In this document: piece after piece, positions 1 to 8,809 of the stretch
Layout of the letters: each line of letters starts with the position of its first letter
Position numbering within the stretch: position 1 is the first letter of the stretch
Source of the DNA: VMCP01 sp964645755
GTDB lineage: Bacteria > Bacteroidota > Bacteroidia > NS11-12g > UBA955
Direction of reading: 5' to 3'
Assembly (NCBI GenBank): GCA_964645755.1
Contig: CAZYBT010000001.1
Span: 1-64,000 of the forward strand
DNA length: 64,000 nucleotides
Notes under the pieces: generated by a model
Told to the model about the DNA's origin: nothing
Databases searched by the model: none
What the model saw: the letters and a program-made list of their open reading frames with translations, nothing else
Translations under genes and position numbers: made by a program

Positions 1-50
1 GCACAAATTGCTGTTAACGTGAGTGATAACAGTAGTAATTGTTTTTTCAT
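1..50 (-). CDS. Exported protein, N-terminus only
   Basis: Reading the minus strand from an ATG at 50 gives 16 complete codons that run off the window edge: Met, two Lys, Gln, then a Leu/Ser/Thr-rich hydrophobic stretch ending Ala-Ile-Cys. This has the shape of a signal peptide, and the Cys could be a lipoprotein cysteine, although the residues before it are not a textbook lipobox. The gene lies 69 bases downstream of the TonB-dependent receptor on the same strand and may be co-transcribed with it. Function cannot be read from this fragment. Confidence 0.55.
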   Translation of the reverse strand, partial: MKKQLLLLSLTLTAIC

Positions 51-119
51 ATTGATTCGTTTGTTTGAATTTAATTGATTGTTAACAACAAATGTATTCT
101 ATTAATTTTAAAAGTCAAG

Positions 120-2990
120 TTACTTTTTGAAGTTATTTTTCATGTCTGTGTAAGAAATATCGAAAAGTAAACTGGCGTAAGCCATTCTCCCAATTCGCGG
201 TCCACCATATACTTGTAAAGCCATATTATTGGTTAAATTGGAAGCACCAACTTTGATTTGCGCATGGTATTTCGGAAGCTCTTTAGAGACCATGGCATCA
301 ACCATCCAATAGGTAGGAACGTCACCTGTAAATTGAGGAGAACCTTCGTAAACAAAACCCTCAATCCATTTAAAATTCACATTAAAAGATACATTTTTGA
401 TTTTCTTGTATTCCAATTGCGAGCCTCCAAAGCTTACGTTGAATTTGTTCTTTGGTGTGTTAAATGCTGGAATAATGGGGTCTGAATTGTCTTTTTTGTT
501 TAGTTGGTTGAAAGAGTAATTGAATCCAAGGGTGTATTTTTCTTTGAAGAAATAATTGACACCAAACGAAGCACCAACGGTTGTAACTGTAGTGATGGCA
601 TTGGTTGCAATTCGATACACTTGTCCCCCAATAATTTCATTTTTTAAAATGTTGTTGAATTTTGGATCAAACCCTATTTTGTAGCCGATAAAGTCTTCAT
701 AGTAAGAGTAATACGTACTCAAGTCAACGTTTATTTTGTTGTCTAATAAAAACGATTTATATCCAAATTCAACGCTTTTTACCTTCTCAGGACGAACTGG
801 ATCCACGTTAAAGTAATTCAACTTTTTAATGTCTTTTATTGGATCGAGGAAATAATCTCCCAACGATGATAGTGTCACCAAATTTTGATAGCCTGAGATA
901 TTTCCAAGCAAGATTGCTCTACCAACATTGTAGTATAAATATTGATCAGCCAAAGTTGGATTTCGGACACCACTGGTGAGAGAGAGCCTGTAATAGGTAG
1001 TTTTATCGGGTGTGTAAACAGCAGAAAACGCAGGTGAATAGATGAAAGGGAAATTGATATTTTTATCAACTCTTAATGTGGCATTGAGCTTGAGTCGATC
1101 GTTGAAGGATTTGTTTTCATAACCTGTATATGCTCCGGCTTCACTATTTTGAATGACTCTTCCATTTGTATCAGAAAAAATGGTACCTTGTGTGTTGGGT
1201 CTATACAATCTACCATTCATCCCTACTACAATTATGTTACGTTTGTTTAGATTGAAACGATGCTCAGCCTGGGCATGATAGAGCGCACTTTTGTCGAAAA
1301 ATCCGCTTCCGCCTTCACCAAAACTCTTTCTATTGGTAATGTCGTTTTTAAGGGAATCAAATCTTGCGGTACCCACTTCATATTTGTCGTATGTAACTGA
1401 ATTGTGAGGTCTATTTTGGAAGTTTGACCATTTATTGGCAATTTTTCTACATTCATCTTGCCATTGTTGAATGAGATCTTTGTTGTTGTTGATGACCATA
1501 TTCACACTGTCGGCAAAAAGTTTTGGATTTTGAAACGGATAAATTGTTGGATAACCAGCCAATTTTTTCACTTTGTTGGCATAATAAGTTTTCCAGGCAC
1601 TTTGGTAGTCACCACCCCATAAATCTGAAGGCTTGGCTTTTTGTTGTAGGATTAGGGCCGTAAAAACAGCGTCGTAAGTATTGCCTGCATCTTCTTGTGT
1701 AGCGTAAACCCTAACGAAACCGTTTCTGTGCTTAAATTCAAATCGATTTTGCCAGAATCGAATGTCGTTAAGGCTATATCGATTATCGCCTTGATAAACA
1801 GTGGTACCCATACCAAAATTGGTTTGGTAAATGAATTCCATTGATTTGTTTTTAAATGGTTTAGCAGCCAAGGTAAATGATGATTTGAGATTGTAAGTAT
1901 TGTAATCAACAATGTCTTTTTCCCAGTATCCCTCTCTGTAAAACTGTCCCAATCCCGGGAAGTCGAACATACCCGACAAAGAAGTTTTATTGTATTCACC
2001 GGGACCTGGAATTTCATCGCCATAGCGGTTAACAGCATCGTAACCTCCGGGGTTGCTTGCGTTGTGCAAGGTACCTTTAACAGGATCTTGGTTGTTTGCT
2101 TCCCAATCATAAGCCTTCATATAGTAGAAGTTTGCTTTAATTGCAAAAAGATCTCTTCCTTTTTTGGATTTAAAAACGTGGGCATAGCGCAATGAATTTT
2201 CCATCAACTGACGTTCGCCTACTTTGAATTTGTAGCTAAATCCTGGAGTCTTCCATGGGTCTTTAGTAGTGATGCTAATAACGCCATTGAATGCACCTGG
2301 TCCATAAAATGCTGAACTTGCGCCAACTACAATTTCTTGGTTGTTTACATCGAGTTCAGAAGCCCCTAAAAAGTTACCAAGTGAAAAGTTCAAACCTGGA
2401 CTTTGATTGTCGACACCATCAATAATTTGAAGAGTTCTCACGGGAGAAGTAGAATTGAAACCTCTGGTATTTACAATTCTAAAACCCAAGCTAGCAGCTG
2501 TCACATCTACACCTTTTAGATGTCCAAGTGCCTCGTAAAAGTCAGAAGCAGGGGTTTCTTTGATGCTTTGAGAGGTCATACTCTCAACTGTGAGAGGAGA
2601 TTCTTTGAGCTTTTCTTTCAATCGGTTTTGTTTGATATTGACTTGCCCAATTTTCTCTAAATCAAGTTTAATTTCAATGTTCCAAGGATTTTGGTTGTTG
2701 TAGGTAACTTCAAAAGATTCACCTTGTACATTGATTGAGAATTTTGTGTTATTTTTTGGAGTGTTTGGAAGGGTAAATTGACCATATTCATTAGATTCAA
2801 CGATGAATTCACCTGAGGGTAAGCTATTGCCTGTTCCATTTTGGTCGATGTTGTAAGGATCTAACGAGTAGATGCTTGCTACAATGCCTTTTTGTGTGGC
2901 TTTATCGATGATTTTTCCGTTGAGTGGTGTTTGGGAAAAAAGTGGACAAAAACTGCTTAGAAAAATTATAACAAGTAGTTGTTTAATCAT
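120..2990 (-). CDS. TonB-dependent outer-membrane receptor with carboxypeptidase-regulatory-like N-terminus
   Basis: This 956-residue protein should be an outer-membrane active transporter energised by TonB. Residues 1-19 are a signal peptide ending in a Phe-Ser-Gln cleavage region. Residues about 23-110 form a carboxypeptidase-D-regulatory-like beta-sandwich common in Bacteroidota receptors. Residues about 130-250 are the plug, with the typical NTRGFNS stretch, an IIDGVDNQ loop and a VVGASSAFYGPGAFNGVI segment. The rest is a long Tyr/Phe/Asn-rich barrel. The ligand is unknown, and no SusD-like partner is seen, although the truncated exported gene downstream could be one. The region upstream of the start carries a TATCTTG-like promoter remnant. 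The family is clear; the substrate is not. Confidence 0.9.
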   Translation of the reverse strand: MIKQLLVIIFLSSFCPLFSQTPLNGKIIDKATQKGIVASIYSLDPYNIDQNGTGNSLPSGEFIVESNEYGQFTLPNTPKNNTKFSINVQGESFEVTYNNQNPWNIEIKLDLEKIGQVNIKQNRLKEKLKESPLTVESMTSQSIKETPASDFYEALGHLKGVDVTAASLGFRIVNTRGFNSTSPVRTLQIIDGVDNQSPGLNFSLGNFLGASELDVNNQEIVVGASSAFYGPGAFNGVISITTKDPWKTPGFSYKFKVGERQLMENSLRYAHVFKSKKGRDLFAIKANFYYMKAYDWEANNQDPVKGTLHNASNPGGYDAVNRYGDEIPGPGEYNKTSLSGMFDFPGLGQFYREGYWEKDIVDYNTYNLKSSFTLAAKPFKNKSMEFIYQTNFGMGTTVYQGDNRYSLNDIRFWQNRFEFKHRNGFVRVYATQEDAGNTYDAVFTALILQQKAKPSDLWGGDYQSAWKTYYANKVKKLAGYPTIYPFQNPKLFADSVNMVINNNKDLIQQWQDECRKIANKWSNFQNRPHNSVTYDKYEVGTARFDSLKNDITNRKSFGEGGSGFFDKSALYHAQAEHRFNLNKRNIIVVGMNGRLYRPNTQGTIFSDTNGRVIQNSEAGAYTGYENKSFNDRLKLNATLRVDKNINFPFIYSPAFSAVYTPDKTTYYRLSLTSGVRNPTLADQYLYYNVGRAILLGNISGYQNLVTLSSLGDYFLDPIKDIKKLNYFNVDPVRPEKVKSVEFGYKSFLLDNKINVDLSTYYSYYEDFIGYKIGFDPKFNNILKNEIIGGQVYRIATNAITTVTTVGASFGVNYFFKEKYTLGFNYSFNQLNKKDNSDPIIPAFNTPKNKFNVSFGGSQLEYKKIKNVSFNVNFKWIEGFVYEGSPQFTGDVPTYWMVDAMVSKELPKYHAQIKVGASNLTNNMALQVYGGPRIGRMAYASLLFDISYTDMKNNFKK

Positions 2991-3118
2991 ATGTCAATCA
3001 AGTGTTAATCGGTGCAAGATAAGGTATTTGGAATGAATATTGAAACACCTGTTGCGAAAGATGCAAAAATCAATTTAATTTTAAATCTTAAAAATGCGTA
3101 AACTTGCAGTGTAAAACA

Positions 3119-5164
3119 ATGGTTGAAAAAGATGTTCTTTTGAAAGCATGGGATCTGATGCAAACTGCCCGTGCAATGGCTGCAATTTATGAGGAGAATA
3201 GACCCATAACGAAGTATGTACACAGTACATCGAAAGGACATGAAGCCATACAAATTGCTGCTGGTTTTCATTTAAAGCCAATCGATTACGTATATCCATA
3301 TTACCGAGATGAGAGCATGTTGCTTTCGATGGGAATGAAGCCGAAAGAGCTCATGTTGCAATTATTGGCAAAGGCCGATGACCCTTTCAGTGGTGGAAGA
3401 ACATATTATGCGCATCCTTCGTTGAAGCGTCCTGATATGCCTAAAATGCCACATCAAAGCAGCGCAACAGGTATGCAAGCCATTCCTGCAACTGGGGCTG
3501 CTCATGGTATTAAATACTTAGAAGATCAAAACTTAATAACCAGCGCAGAAAAACCAATTGTTTTGGTTTCTTTGGGGGACGGTTCAGTGACCGAAGGTGA
3601 AGTTGCTGAAGCATTGCAAATGGCCGTTCTACATAAACTTCCAATTATTTTCTTGATTCAAGATAACGATTGGGGAATATCGGCTAGTGGCGATGAAATG
3701 CGCGCCATGGACGCTTTTGAATATGCATTGGGATTCAAAGGGCTACGTAGGGTACGAATTAATGGATCGGATTTTGTGCAATGTCATGACGAAATGAAAC
3801 GTGCCATTGACTATGTAAGAACCAACCGTGAACCAATGTTGGTGCATGCTAAAGTGCCATTGCTTGGACATCACACCAGCGGGGTGAGAAGTGAGTGGTA
3901 TAGAGATGATTTAGAAAAGCACATGAGGCAAGATCCATTGCCTAAATTGGAACAATTGCTTTTAAGTTTGGCTGAGACCAACGATAATTTAGAAGAAATA
4001 GCCATTAAAGCGAAAGCGAGGGTACATGCTGACTTTGAGGAGGCCAAAGCGGCGCCGGATCCGGAAGCATCTACTTTATTCGACCATGTGGAAGCTCCAA
4101 CCACCATTTTGGAAGAAAAAGGGGAACGCGCTCCAGAGGGTAAAGAACCTATCATGATGGTGGATGCTGCTTTGTTTGCTGTTGATGAAATATTAAAAAA
4201 ACATCCAGAAGCTTTGTTGTACGGACAAGATGTTGGTCATCGTTTGGGAGGTGTTTTTAGAGAGGCAGCAACTTTATCGGACAAATATGGCAGAAAACGC
4301 ATTTTCAATACTCCCATTCAAGAAGCGTATATTGTTGGAAGTACGGCCGGAATGAGTGCTGTGGGTTGTAAACCGATCGTAGAAATTCAATTCGCTGATT
4401 ATATTTGGCCAGGTGTCAATCAACTTGTTACAGAACTATCGAAGAGTTGTTACTTGAGTATGGGTAAATTCCCAGTGGCTAGCGTTATACGTATACCCAC
4501 AGGAGCATATGGTGGGGGAGGTCCTTACCATTCTGGAACCGTTGAAAGCAGTTTGTTGCCCATCAAAGGTATTAAAATTGCATATCCGAGTAACGCAGCA
4601 GATATGAAAGGACTGATGAAAGCTGCATTTTATGATCCGAATCCTGTGGTGATGTTTGAACACAAAGGACTTTACTGGAGCAAAGTTCCGGGAACAGATT
4701 TGGCAAAAACACCAGAACCATCGGAAGATTATGTGATTCCATTTGGTAAAGCACGTGTGGTTTTAGAATGTTCGGAAGAAGCCTTGGAAATGGGTGAAAC
4801 TGTGGGTGTTGTAACTTATGGAATGGGTGTGTATTGGGCTTTGGCAGCTGCTAAAAAACTTCAAGGAAACGTGGAGATTTTAGACTTGAGAACATTGGCG
4901 CCATACGATCAAGAGGCGGTATATGCTCTGACAAAAAAACACGGAAAGATTTTGGTGCTTACCGAAGAAACCATCACAAATAGCTTTGCAGAAGCACTTG
5001 CGGGTAGAATTAGTCGCGATTGTTTTAGGTATTTAGATGCGCCTGTGCAAACCTTGGGAAGCAAAGATATTCCAGCTGTTCCCCTCAATATGGGTATGGA
5101 AGCGGTGATGTTGCCAAATGCAGACAAAACCTACGAAGTATTAAAAGATTTATTGGAAGGATAA
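3119..5164 (+). CDS. Fused 2-oxoacid dehydrogenase E1 component (alpha + beta), thiamine-diphosphate dependent
   Basis: The protein (681 residues from the ATG at 3119) carries both E1 halves. The alpha half (to about residue 340) has the thiamine-diphosphate motif GDGSVTEGE followed by QDNDWGIS. The beta half (from about 350) has LYGQDVGHRLGGVF and the EIQFADYIWPGVNQ segment. E1 enzymes decarboxylate 2-oxoacids and pass the acyl group to a lipoyl E2. Fused E1 proteins in Bacteroidota are usually annotated as branched-chain 2-oxoacid dehydrogenase, which I consider the best guess. No E2 or E3 is nearby. A TTG at 3104 would add five residues, but the ATG is preferred. In branched-chain fatty acid producers this enzyme supplies primers for iso-fatty acids. 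Confidence 0.92.
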   Translation: MVEKDVLLKAWDLMQTARAMAAIYEENRPITKYVHSTSKGHEAIQIAAGFHLKPIDYVYPYYRDESMLLSMGMKPKELMLQLLAKADDPFSGGRTYYAHPSLKRPDMPKMPHQSSATGMQAIPATGAAHGIKYLEDQNLITSAEKPIVLVSLGDGSVTEGEVAEALQMAVLHKLPIIFLIQDNDWGISASGDEMRAMDAFEYALGFKGLRRVRINGSDFVQCHDEMKRAIDYVRTNREPMLVHAKVPLLGHHTSGVRSEWYRDDLEKHMRQDPLPKLEQLLLSLAETNDNLEEIAIKAKARVHADFEEAKAAPDPEASTLFDHVEAPTTILEEKGERAPEGKEPIMMVDAALFAVDEILKKHPEALLYGQDVGHRLGGVFREAATLSDKYGRKRIFNTPIQEAYIVGSTAGMSAVGCKPIVEIQFADYIWPGVNQLVTELSKSCYLSMGKFPVASVIRIPTGAYGGGGPYHSGTVESSLLPIKGIKIAYPSNAADMKGLMKAAFYDPNPVVMFEHKGLYWSKVPGTDLAKTPEPSEDYVIPFGKARVVLECSEEALEMGETVGVVTYGMGVYWALAAAKKLQGNVEILDLRTLAPYDQEAVYALTKKHGKILVLTEETITNSFAEALAGRISRDCFRYLDAPVQTLGSKDIPAVPLNMGMEAVMLPNADKTYEVLKDLLEG

Positions 5165-5182
5165 TTTGCATTTTTTGCAAAT
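5164..5182 (+). terminator. Weak stem-loop after E1 gene
   Basis: A 7-bp perfect stem, ATTTGCA and TGCAAAT, with a five-T loop begins at the E1 stop codon and is followed by T-rich but interrupted sequence (CTTTT, GTTTTTC). It may be a weak terminator or an mRNA 3'-end stabiliser. Confidence 0.4.
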
Positions 5183-5235
5183 CTTTTCACTGTTTTTCAG
5201 TTTTATCATCATCCTTTTTTTACTTGGGTTTTCAG

Positions 5236-5243
5236 TATTTTTG
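5236..5243 (+). promoter_or_regulatory. Bacteroidota -7 box (TATTTTTG)
   Basis: The octamer matches TAnnTTTG and ends seven bases before the ATG at 5251, so the transcript would have almost no leader. No clear -33 TTTG is seen at the expected distance. Confidence 0.45.
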
Positions 5244-5250
5244 AAAAACC

Positions 5251-5622
5251 ATGGGACTTACACACGCAAAAATATTACTCAGTAATCCTAGAAAACCTAA
5301 GATTCAACCAATTGAAATCAACAGTTTGGTCGATACAGGATCTTATCATTTGTGTGTTTCTGAAGCAATTCAAATCTCTTTGGAGTTGGAAGTAATTGAC
5401 TATCAAATGGTCACTTTAGCTAACAACATGGATGTAAAGGTTCCCTATGTTGGTCCTGTTCGGATTGATTATATGGGAAGAAAGTGTTTTATAGGTGCTT
5501 ACGTTATTGGTGAAGGATGCTTGTTGGGGGTAATTCCGATGGAATCAATGGATTTGGTAGTTCAACCTTTGAATCAAAAATTGGTTTTAAATGTTGCAAA
5601 TCAAGGATTCCAACGTTTATAA
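5251..5622 (+). CDS. Retropepsin-like clan AA aspartic protease family protein
   Basis: This 123-residue soluble protein has the sequence SLVDTGSYHLCVS at about residues 25-37. The Asp-Thr-Gly-Ser is the active-site triad form of pepsin and retropepsin folds. A second half with VPYVGPVRIDYMGRKCF and an ILGVIPMESMDLV-like ending (here LLGVIPMESMDLVV) matches the small single-domain proteases that act as dimers. Substrates of this bacterial family are largely unknown. No signal peptide is present, so it should act in the cytoplasm. It stands alone, with its own -7 box. Family assignment is good; protease activity is inferred from the motif only. Confidence 0.78.
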   Translation: MGLTHAKILLSNPRKPKIQPIEINSLVDTGSYHLCVSEAIQISLELEVIDYQMVTLANNMDVKVPYVGPVRIDYMGRKCFIGAYVIGEGCLLGVIPMESMDLVVQPLNQKLVLNVANQGFQRL

Positions 5623-5624
5623 TA

Positions 5625-7010
5625 TCATAGAAATTTTTTGATTAGTTTGAGAGCACCTGCACTGTAAGGTGGGTATTTCTGTTTGAGGTCGAACCAGAAT
5701 CCTGTTTTTAAAACACTCTTTTTGTGGGTGAAAGCATCGAAACCAAATTTTCCATGGTATGATCCTTGTCCGCTGTTACCTACACCACCAAAGGGCATTT
5801 CAGGAGTTACCAGATGCATGAGGGTATTGTTCACACATCCCCCACCAAAAGAAACTTTTTGAGTGATTCTTTGAGTCAAAGATTTGTTGGAAGAAAAGAT
5901 GTAGAGAGCGAGAGGATTTGGATTTTTCTCAATGATTTGATACAATTCTTCTTCATTTTGGAAAGAAATGATAGGCAAAATGGGTCCAAATATTTCTTCC
6001 TTCATGATAGGATGATCGAGGTTATTAACTTTTACCAGGGTAGGTTCTATAAAGAGTTTTTCTATGTTGTGGTTTCCCCCGTGAAGAATTTCACATCCAT
6101 CGAGTAATTTGATTAACCGATTGAAATGGTGTTCGTTTACGATTTTTGTGTAATCGGTTGATTCTTCAATGTCTTTGCCATAAAAATCATCGATGGCATG
6201 CTTCATGGAATCTACGAATTCATGGGCGAACTTTTCATATACCAACACATAATCAGGGGCTACGCAAGTTTGTCCTGCGTTGATTGTTTTACCCATTAAA
6301 ATTCGCTTGGCAGTTGTTTTAACAGGGGTTGAGCCGTCTACAATACAAGGGCTTTTTCCACCGAGTTCCAAAATTGTTGGAATGAGGTATTTTGCAGCAT
6401 GCTGAGCAATGATTCGTCCAACTGCTGTTGAACCAGTGAATAAAATAAGATTGGGTTGGTATTGATCTATGGCAAGAGGCACAATTTCGGCACCATTTCC
6501 TTCGATAATGTCTATATAACTTTCCGAAAATGTGGACCGAATCATTTTAGACAACAGAGAGGCAGTATTGGGTGTTAATTCTGAAGGCTTCAATAAAGCT
6601 GTATTTCCACCTGCTATGGCCGCAATGAGTGGAGCAATTTGCAATTGGAAAGGATAGTTCCACGGAGCAATGATCAAACATTTGCCATAAGGTTGGTTGA
6701 TGATACTGCTTTTCGATGGGAAAAGAGCCATGGGTGAAGTTGGTTTTTGAGGCTTCATCCAGCGGTGTAAGTGCTTGATGGTATAGTTGATTTCACTCAG
6801 CACAAATCCAATTTCAGTGGTGTAAGATTCAAATTCAGATTTTCCTAAATCTTCACTCAGCGCCTCAATAATTTCATCTTGGTATGCCTCAATTGCACTT
6901 TTCAACAACAACAATTGAGATTTGCGAAATTCATAAGAAAGGGTAACGCCTTCTTGGTAATAATGCTTTTGCGTATGTCCGAGGTTACTCAGGTATGTTT
7001 CTGAATTCAT
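5625..7010 (-). CDS. Aldehyde dehydrogenase (short, class-3-like)
   Basis: This 461-residue NAD(P)-dependent aldehyde dehydrogenase oxidises aldehydes to acids. The cofactor loop FTGSTAVGR lies near residue 192, the catalytic Glu in ELGGKSPC near 217, and the nucleophile Cys in NAGQTCVAPDY near 250. A C-terminal VTPEMPFGGVGNSGQGSYHG motif is present. The length is typical of the short ALDH3-like enzymes that handle fatty or aromatic aldehydes, some of which carry a hydrophobic C-terminus. It begins 21 bases after the stop of the GreA-like gene on the same strand, so the two probably share a transcript. The substrate is not defined by the sequence. Confidence 0.92.
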   Translation of the reverse strand: MNSETYLSNLGHTQKHYYQEGVTLSYEFRKSQLLLLKSAIEAYQDEIIEALSEDLGKSEFESYTTEIGFVLSEINYTIKHLHRWMKPQKPTSPMALFPSKSSIINQPYGKCLIIAPWNYPFQLQIAPLIAAIAGGNTALLKPSELTPNTASLLSKMIRSTFSESYIDIIEGNGAEIVPLAIDQYQPNLILFTGSTAVGRIIAQHAAKYLIPTILELGGKSPCIVDGSTPVKTTAKRILMGKTINAGQTCVAPDYVLVYEKFAHEFVDSMKHAIDDFYGKDIEESTDYTKIVNEHHFNRLIKLLDGCEILHGGNHNIEKLFIEPTLVKVNNLDHPIMKEEIFGPILPIISFQNEEELYQIIEKNPNPLALYIFSSNKSLTQRITQKVSFGGGCVNNTLMHLVTPEMPFGGVGNSGQGSYHGKFGFDAFTHKKSVLKTGFWFDLKQKYPPYSAGALKLIKKFL

Positions 7011-7031
7011 GAGATTTAAATTGGTGTAAAG

Positions 7032-7493
7032 TTAATAACAATCTACAATCTGAAAAGATTTTTGATTGAAATTGATTACATCACCCAATTTTTTCCCCAT
7101 AAGAAGTTGACCAAATGGCGAAATAGAAGAAATGACTTTGATTTTTTGTTTCTCAACCAAAACATCTCCAACCGCAGGTCCAATAAAAACGAAAAGTTGG
7201 TTGTTGCCTTGCGAAAGTTGCACCAACGTACCCAAAATAACAGCGCCTTTAAAATCGTGGAAATGTTCCATCATTTCTTCATTTATTTTGGTTTCTTCTA
7301 GTTGGGCTTCAGATCTTCTGATATCAGCTTGAATCATTTCCCGTTGCGTTTCATATTTGTCGCCAGCGCTACTTTTTGTTTCCTGCTGAATGGCAAATCT
7401 TTCAGATTCAAGGCTTTCGGTAATATTTGCCTTCGTTGCGGATATTTTATTCTTGATGGCAACAATCACGGATTGTTTGTTCGGGAGATTCAT
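7032..7493 (-). CDS. GreA/GreB-family transcription factor-like protein
   Basis: This 153-residue protein has an N-terminal Lys/Glu/Gln-rich region (residues about 10-75) predicted as a coiled coil. A C-terminal beta domain carries ISPFGQLLMGKKLGDVI (about residues 124-140), the hallmark of the GreA/GreB C-terminal domain that binds RNA polymerase near the secondary channel. Canonical GreA rescues backtracked polymerase with two acidic residues at the coiled-coil tip. Here the coil is divergent (SSAGDKYETQREM), so cleavage-factor activity is uncertain. Some databases label this Bacteroidota group 3-oxoacyl-ACP synthase, which the sequence does not support. It precedes the aldehyde dehydrogenase. 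Confidence 0.75.
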   Translation of the reverse strand: MNLPNKQSVIVAIKNKISATKANITESLESERFAIQQETKSSAGDKYETQREMIQADIRRSEAQLEETKINEEMMEHFHDFKGAVILGTLVQLSQGNNQLFVFIGPAVGDVLVEKQKIKVISSISPFGQLLMGKKLGDVINFNQKSFQIVDCY

Positions 7494-7567
7494 GACTCGA
7501 AGTACGCAATAATTTCACAGTTTTTTATCCCCCAAAATAAAAAAAAGAAAGAGCGCGATTTAGGTTG

Positions 7568-7575
7568 TAAATTTG
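7568..7575 (+). promoter_or_regulatory. Bacteroidota -7 box (TAAATTTG) for ribBA
   Basis: The octamer fits TAnnTTTG and ends 14 bases before the ribBA ATG. The upstream sequence is A-rich and lacks an obvious TTTG at the -33 position. Confidence 0.4.
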
Positions 7576-7589
7576 TAAAAAAATTGACT

Positions 7590-8804
7590 ATGTCTACACA
7601 GAGCACCATTGTTTTAAATACCATTGAAGAAGCCATTGAAGATATTAAAAATGGAAAAGTTGTGATTGTTGTTGATGATGAAGACCGTGAAAACGAAGGT
7701 GATTTTTTAACAGCTGCCCGCAATATGACCTCAGAATTGGTGAATTTTATGGCCAAGGAAGGACGTGGTTTGATTTGCGTTCCACTAACAGAAGAGCGTT
7801 GTGAAGAATTGGGTTTGGATATGATGGTTGGTAAAAATACCGCAACACATGAAACTGCTTTTACGGTGAGTGTTGATTTGTTGGGACATGGTTGTACTAC
7901 TGGAATTTCAGCTCAAGACAGGTCTAAAACCATCATGGCATTGATTGACCCCAATGTGAATCCTGAGGAGCTTGGAAAACCCGGACATATTTTTCCGCTA
8001 AGAGCGAAAAAAGAAGGTGTTTTAAGAAGAGCTGGACATACAGAGGCTGCCATTGATTTGGCGAGAATGGCAGGATTTGAGCCTGCGGGCTGTATTGTAG
8101 AGATTTTGAACGAAGATGGTACAATGGCGCGTTTGCCTGATTTGGTTACGGTGGCTCAAAAGTTTCAATTGAAAATTGTGAGTATCGAACAACTCATCAA
8201 ATATAGAATTGCACATGAAAGCTTGATTAGAAGGGAAATTTCTGTGCAAATGCCAACAAAATTTGGCGATTTTGACTTGGTTGCTTACAAACAAAAAGAT
8301 ACGGATCAGGAACATTTGGTTTTAATGAAAGGCACCTGGGAAGCCGATGAGCCTGTATTGGTTAGGGTTCATAGCAGCTGCCTAACGGGTGATATTTTTG
8401 GTAGCTGTAGATGCGATTGCGGCGAACAACTCGAAAAAGCCATGGAACGTATTGAAGCCGAAGGAAAAGGGATTATTGTGTATATGAATCAGGAGGGACG
8501 TGGAATTGGGCTATTAAACAAACTGAAGGCATATAAATTGCAAGAGCAAGGCTTAGACACGGTTGAAGCGAACTTGCAACTCGGATTTGGCATGGATGAA
8601 CGCGATTACGGGGTGGGTGCTCAGATCATCCGCGACATGGGGATCACCAAAATACGTTTGATGAGTAATAATCCTAAAAAGAGAACGGGTTTGATTGGAT
8701 ATGGCTTGGAAATTGTGGAGAATGTGCCCTTGCTGGTGCAGCCTAATCCGCACAATGCCAAATATTTAGATACAAAAAGAGCCAAGATGGGCCATATAAT
8801 TTGA
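7590..8804 (+). CDS. ribBA: Bifunctional 3,4-dihydroxy-2-butanone-4-phosphate synthase / GTP cyclohydrolase II
   Basis: This 404-residue fusion makes both precursors of riboflavin: it forms dihydroxybutanone phosphate from ribulose 5-phosphate (RibB half, residues about 8-205) and opens GTP (RibA half, about 210-400). The RibB half shows VVDDEDRENEGDF and HTEAAIDLARMAG. The RibA half shows the zinc-binding SSCLTGDIFGSCRCDCG cluster and NQEGRGIGL. The frame stays open for 96 codons upstream, but that stretch overlaps the GreA-like gene and has no RibB similarity, so the ATG at 7590 is chosen. A flavin-reductase-like gene follows five bases later, which suits a shared flavin theme. Confidence 0.96.
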   Translation: MSTQSTIVLNTIEEAIEDIKNGKVVIVVDDEDRENEGDFLTAARNMTSELVNFMAKEGRGLICVPLTEERCEELGLDMMVGKNTATHETAFTVSVDLLGHGCTTGISAQDRSKTIMALIDPNVNPEELGKPGHIFPLRAKKEGVLRRAGHTEAAIDLARMAGFEPAGCIVEILNEDGTMARLPDLVTVAQKFQLKIVSIEQLIKYRIAHESLIRREISVQMPTKFGDFDLVAYKQKDTDQEHLVLMKGTWEADEPVLVRVHSSCLTGDIFGSCRCDCGEQLEKAMERIEAEGKGIIVYMNQEGRGIGLLNKLKAYKLQEQGLDTVEANLQLGFGMDERDYGVGAQIIRDMGITKIRLMSNNPKKRTGLIGYGLEIVENVPLLVQPNPHNAKYLDTKRAKMGHII

Positions 8805-8809
8805 TAAAG

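Noticed and set aside
1652..2110. 152-codon frame inside the TonB receptor gene
   Set aside because: It is in an alternative frame on the same strand as the receptor, with low-complexity Thr/Leu-rich sequence and no motif.
7302..7589. 96-codon in-frame upstream extension of ribBA
   Set aside because: It overlaps the opposite-strand GreA-like gene and bears no RibB similarity; the family N-terminus begins at the ATG at 7590 after a -7 box.
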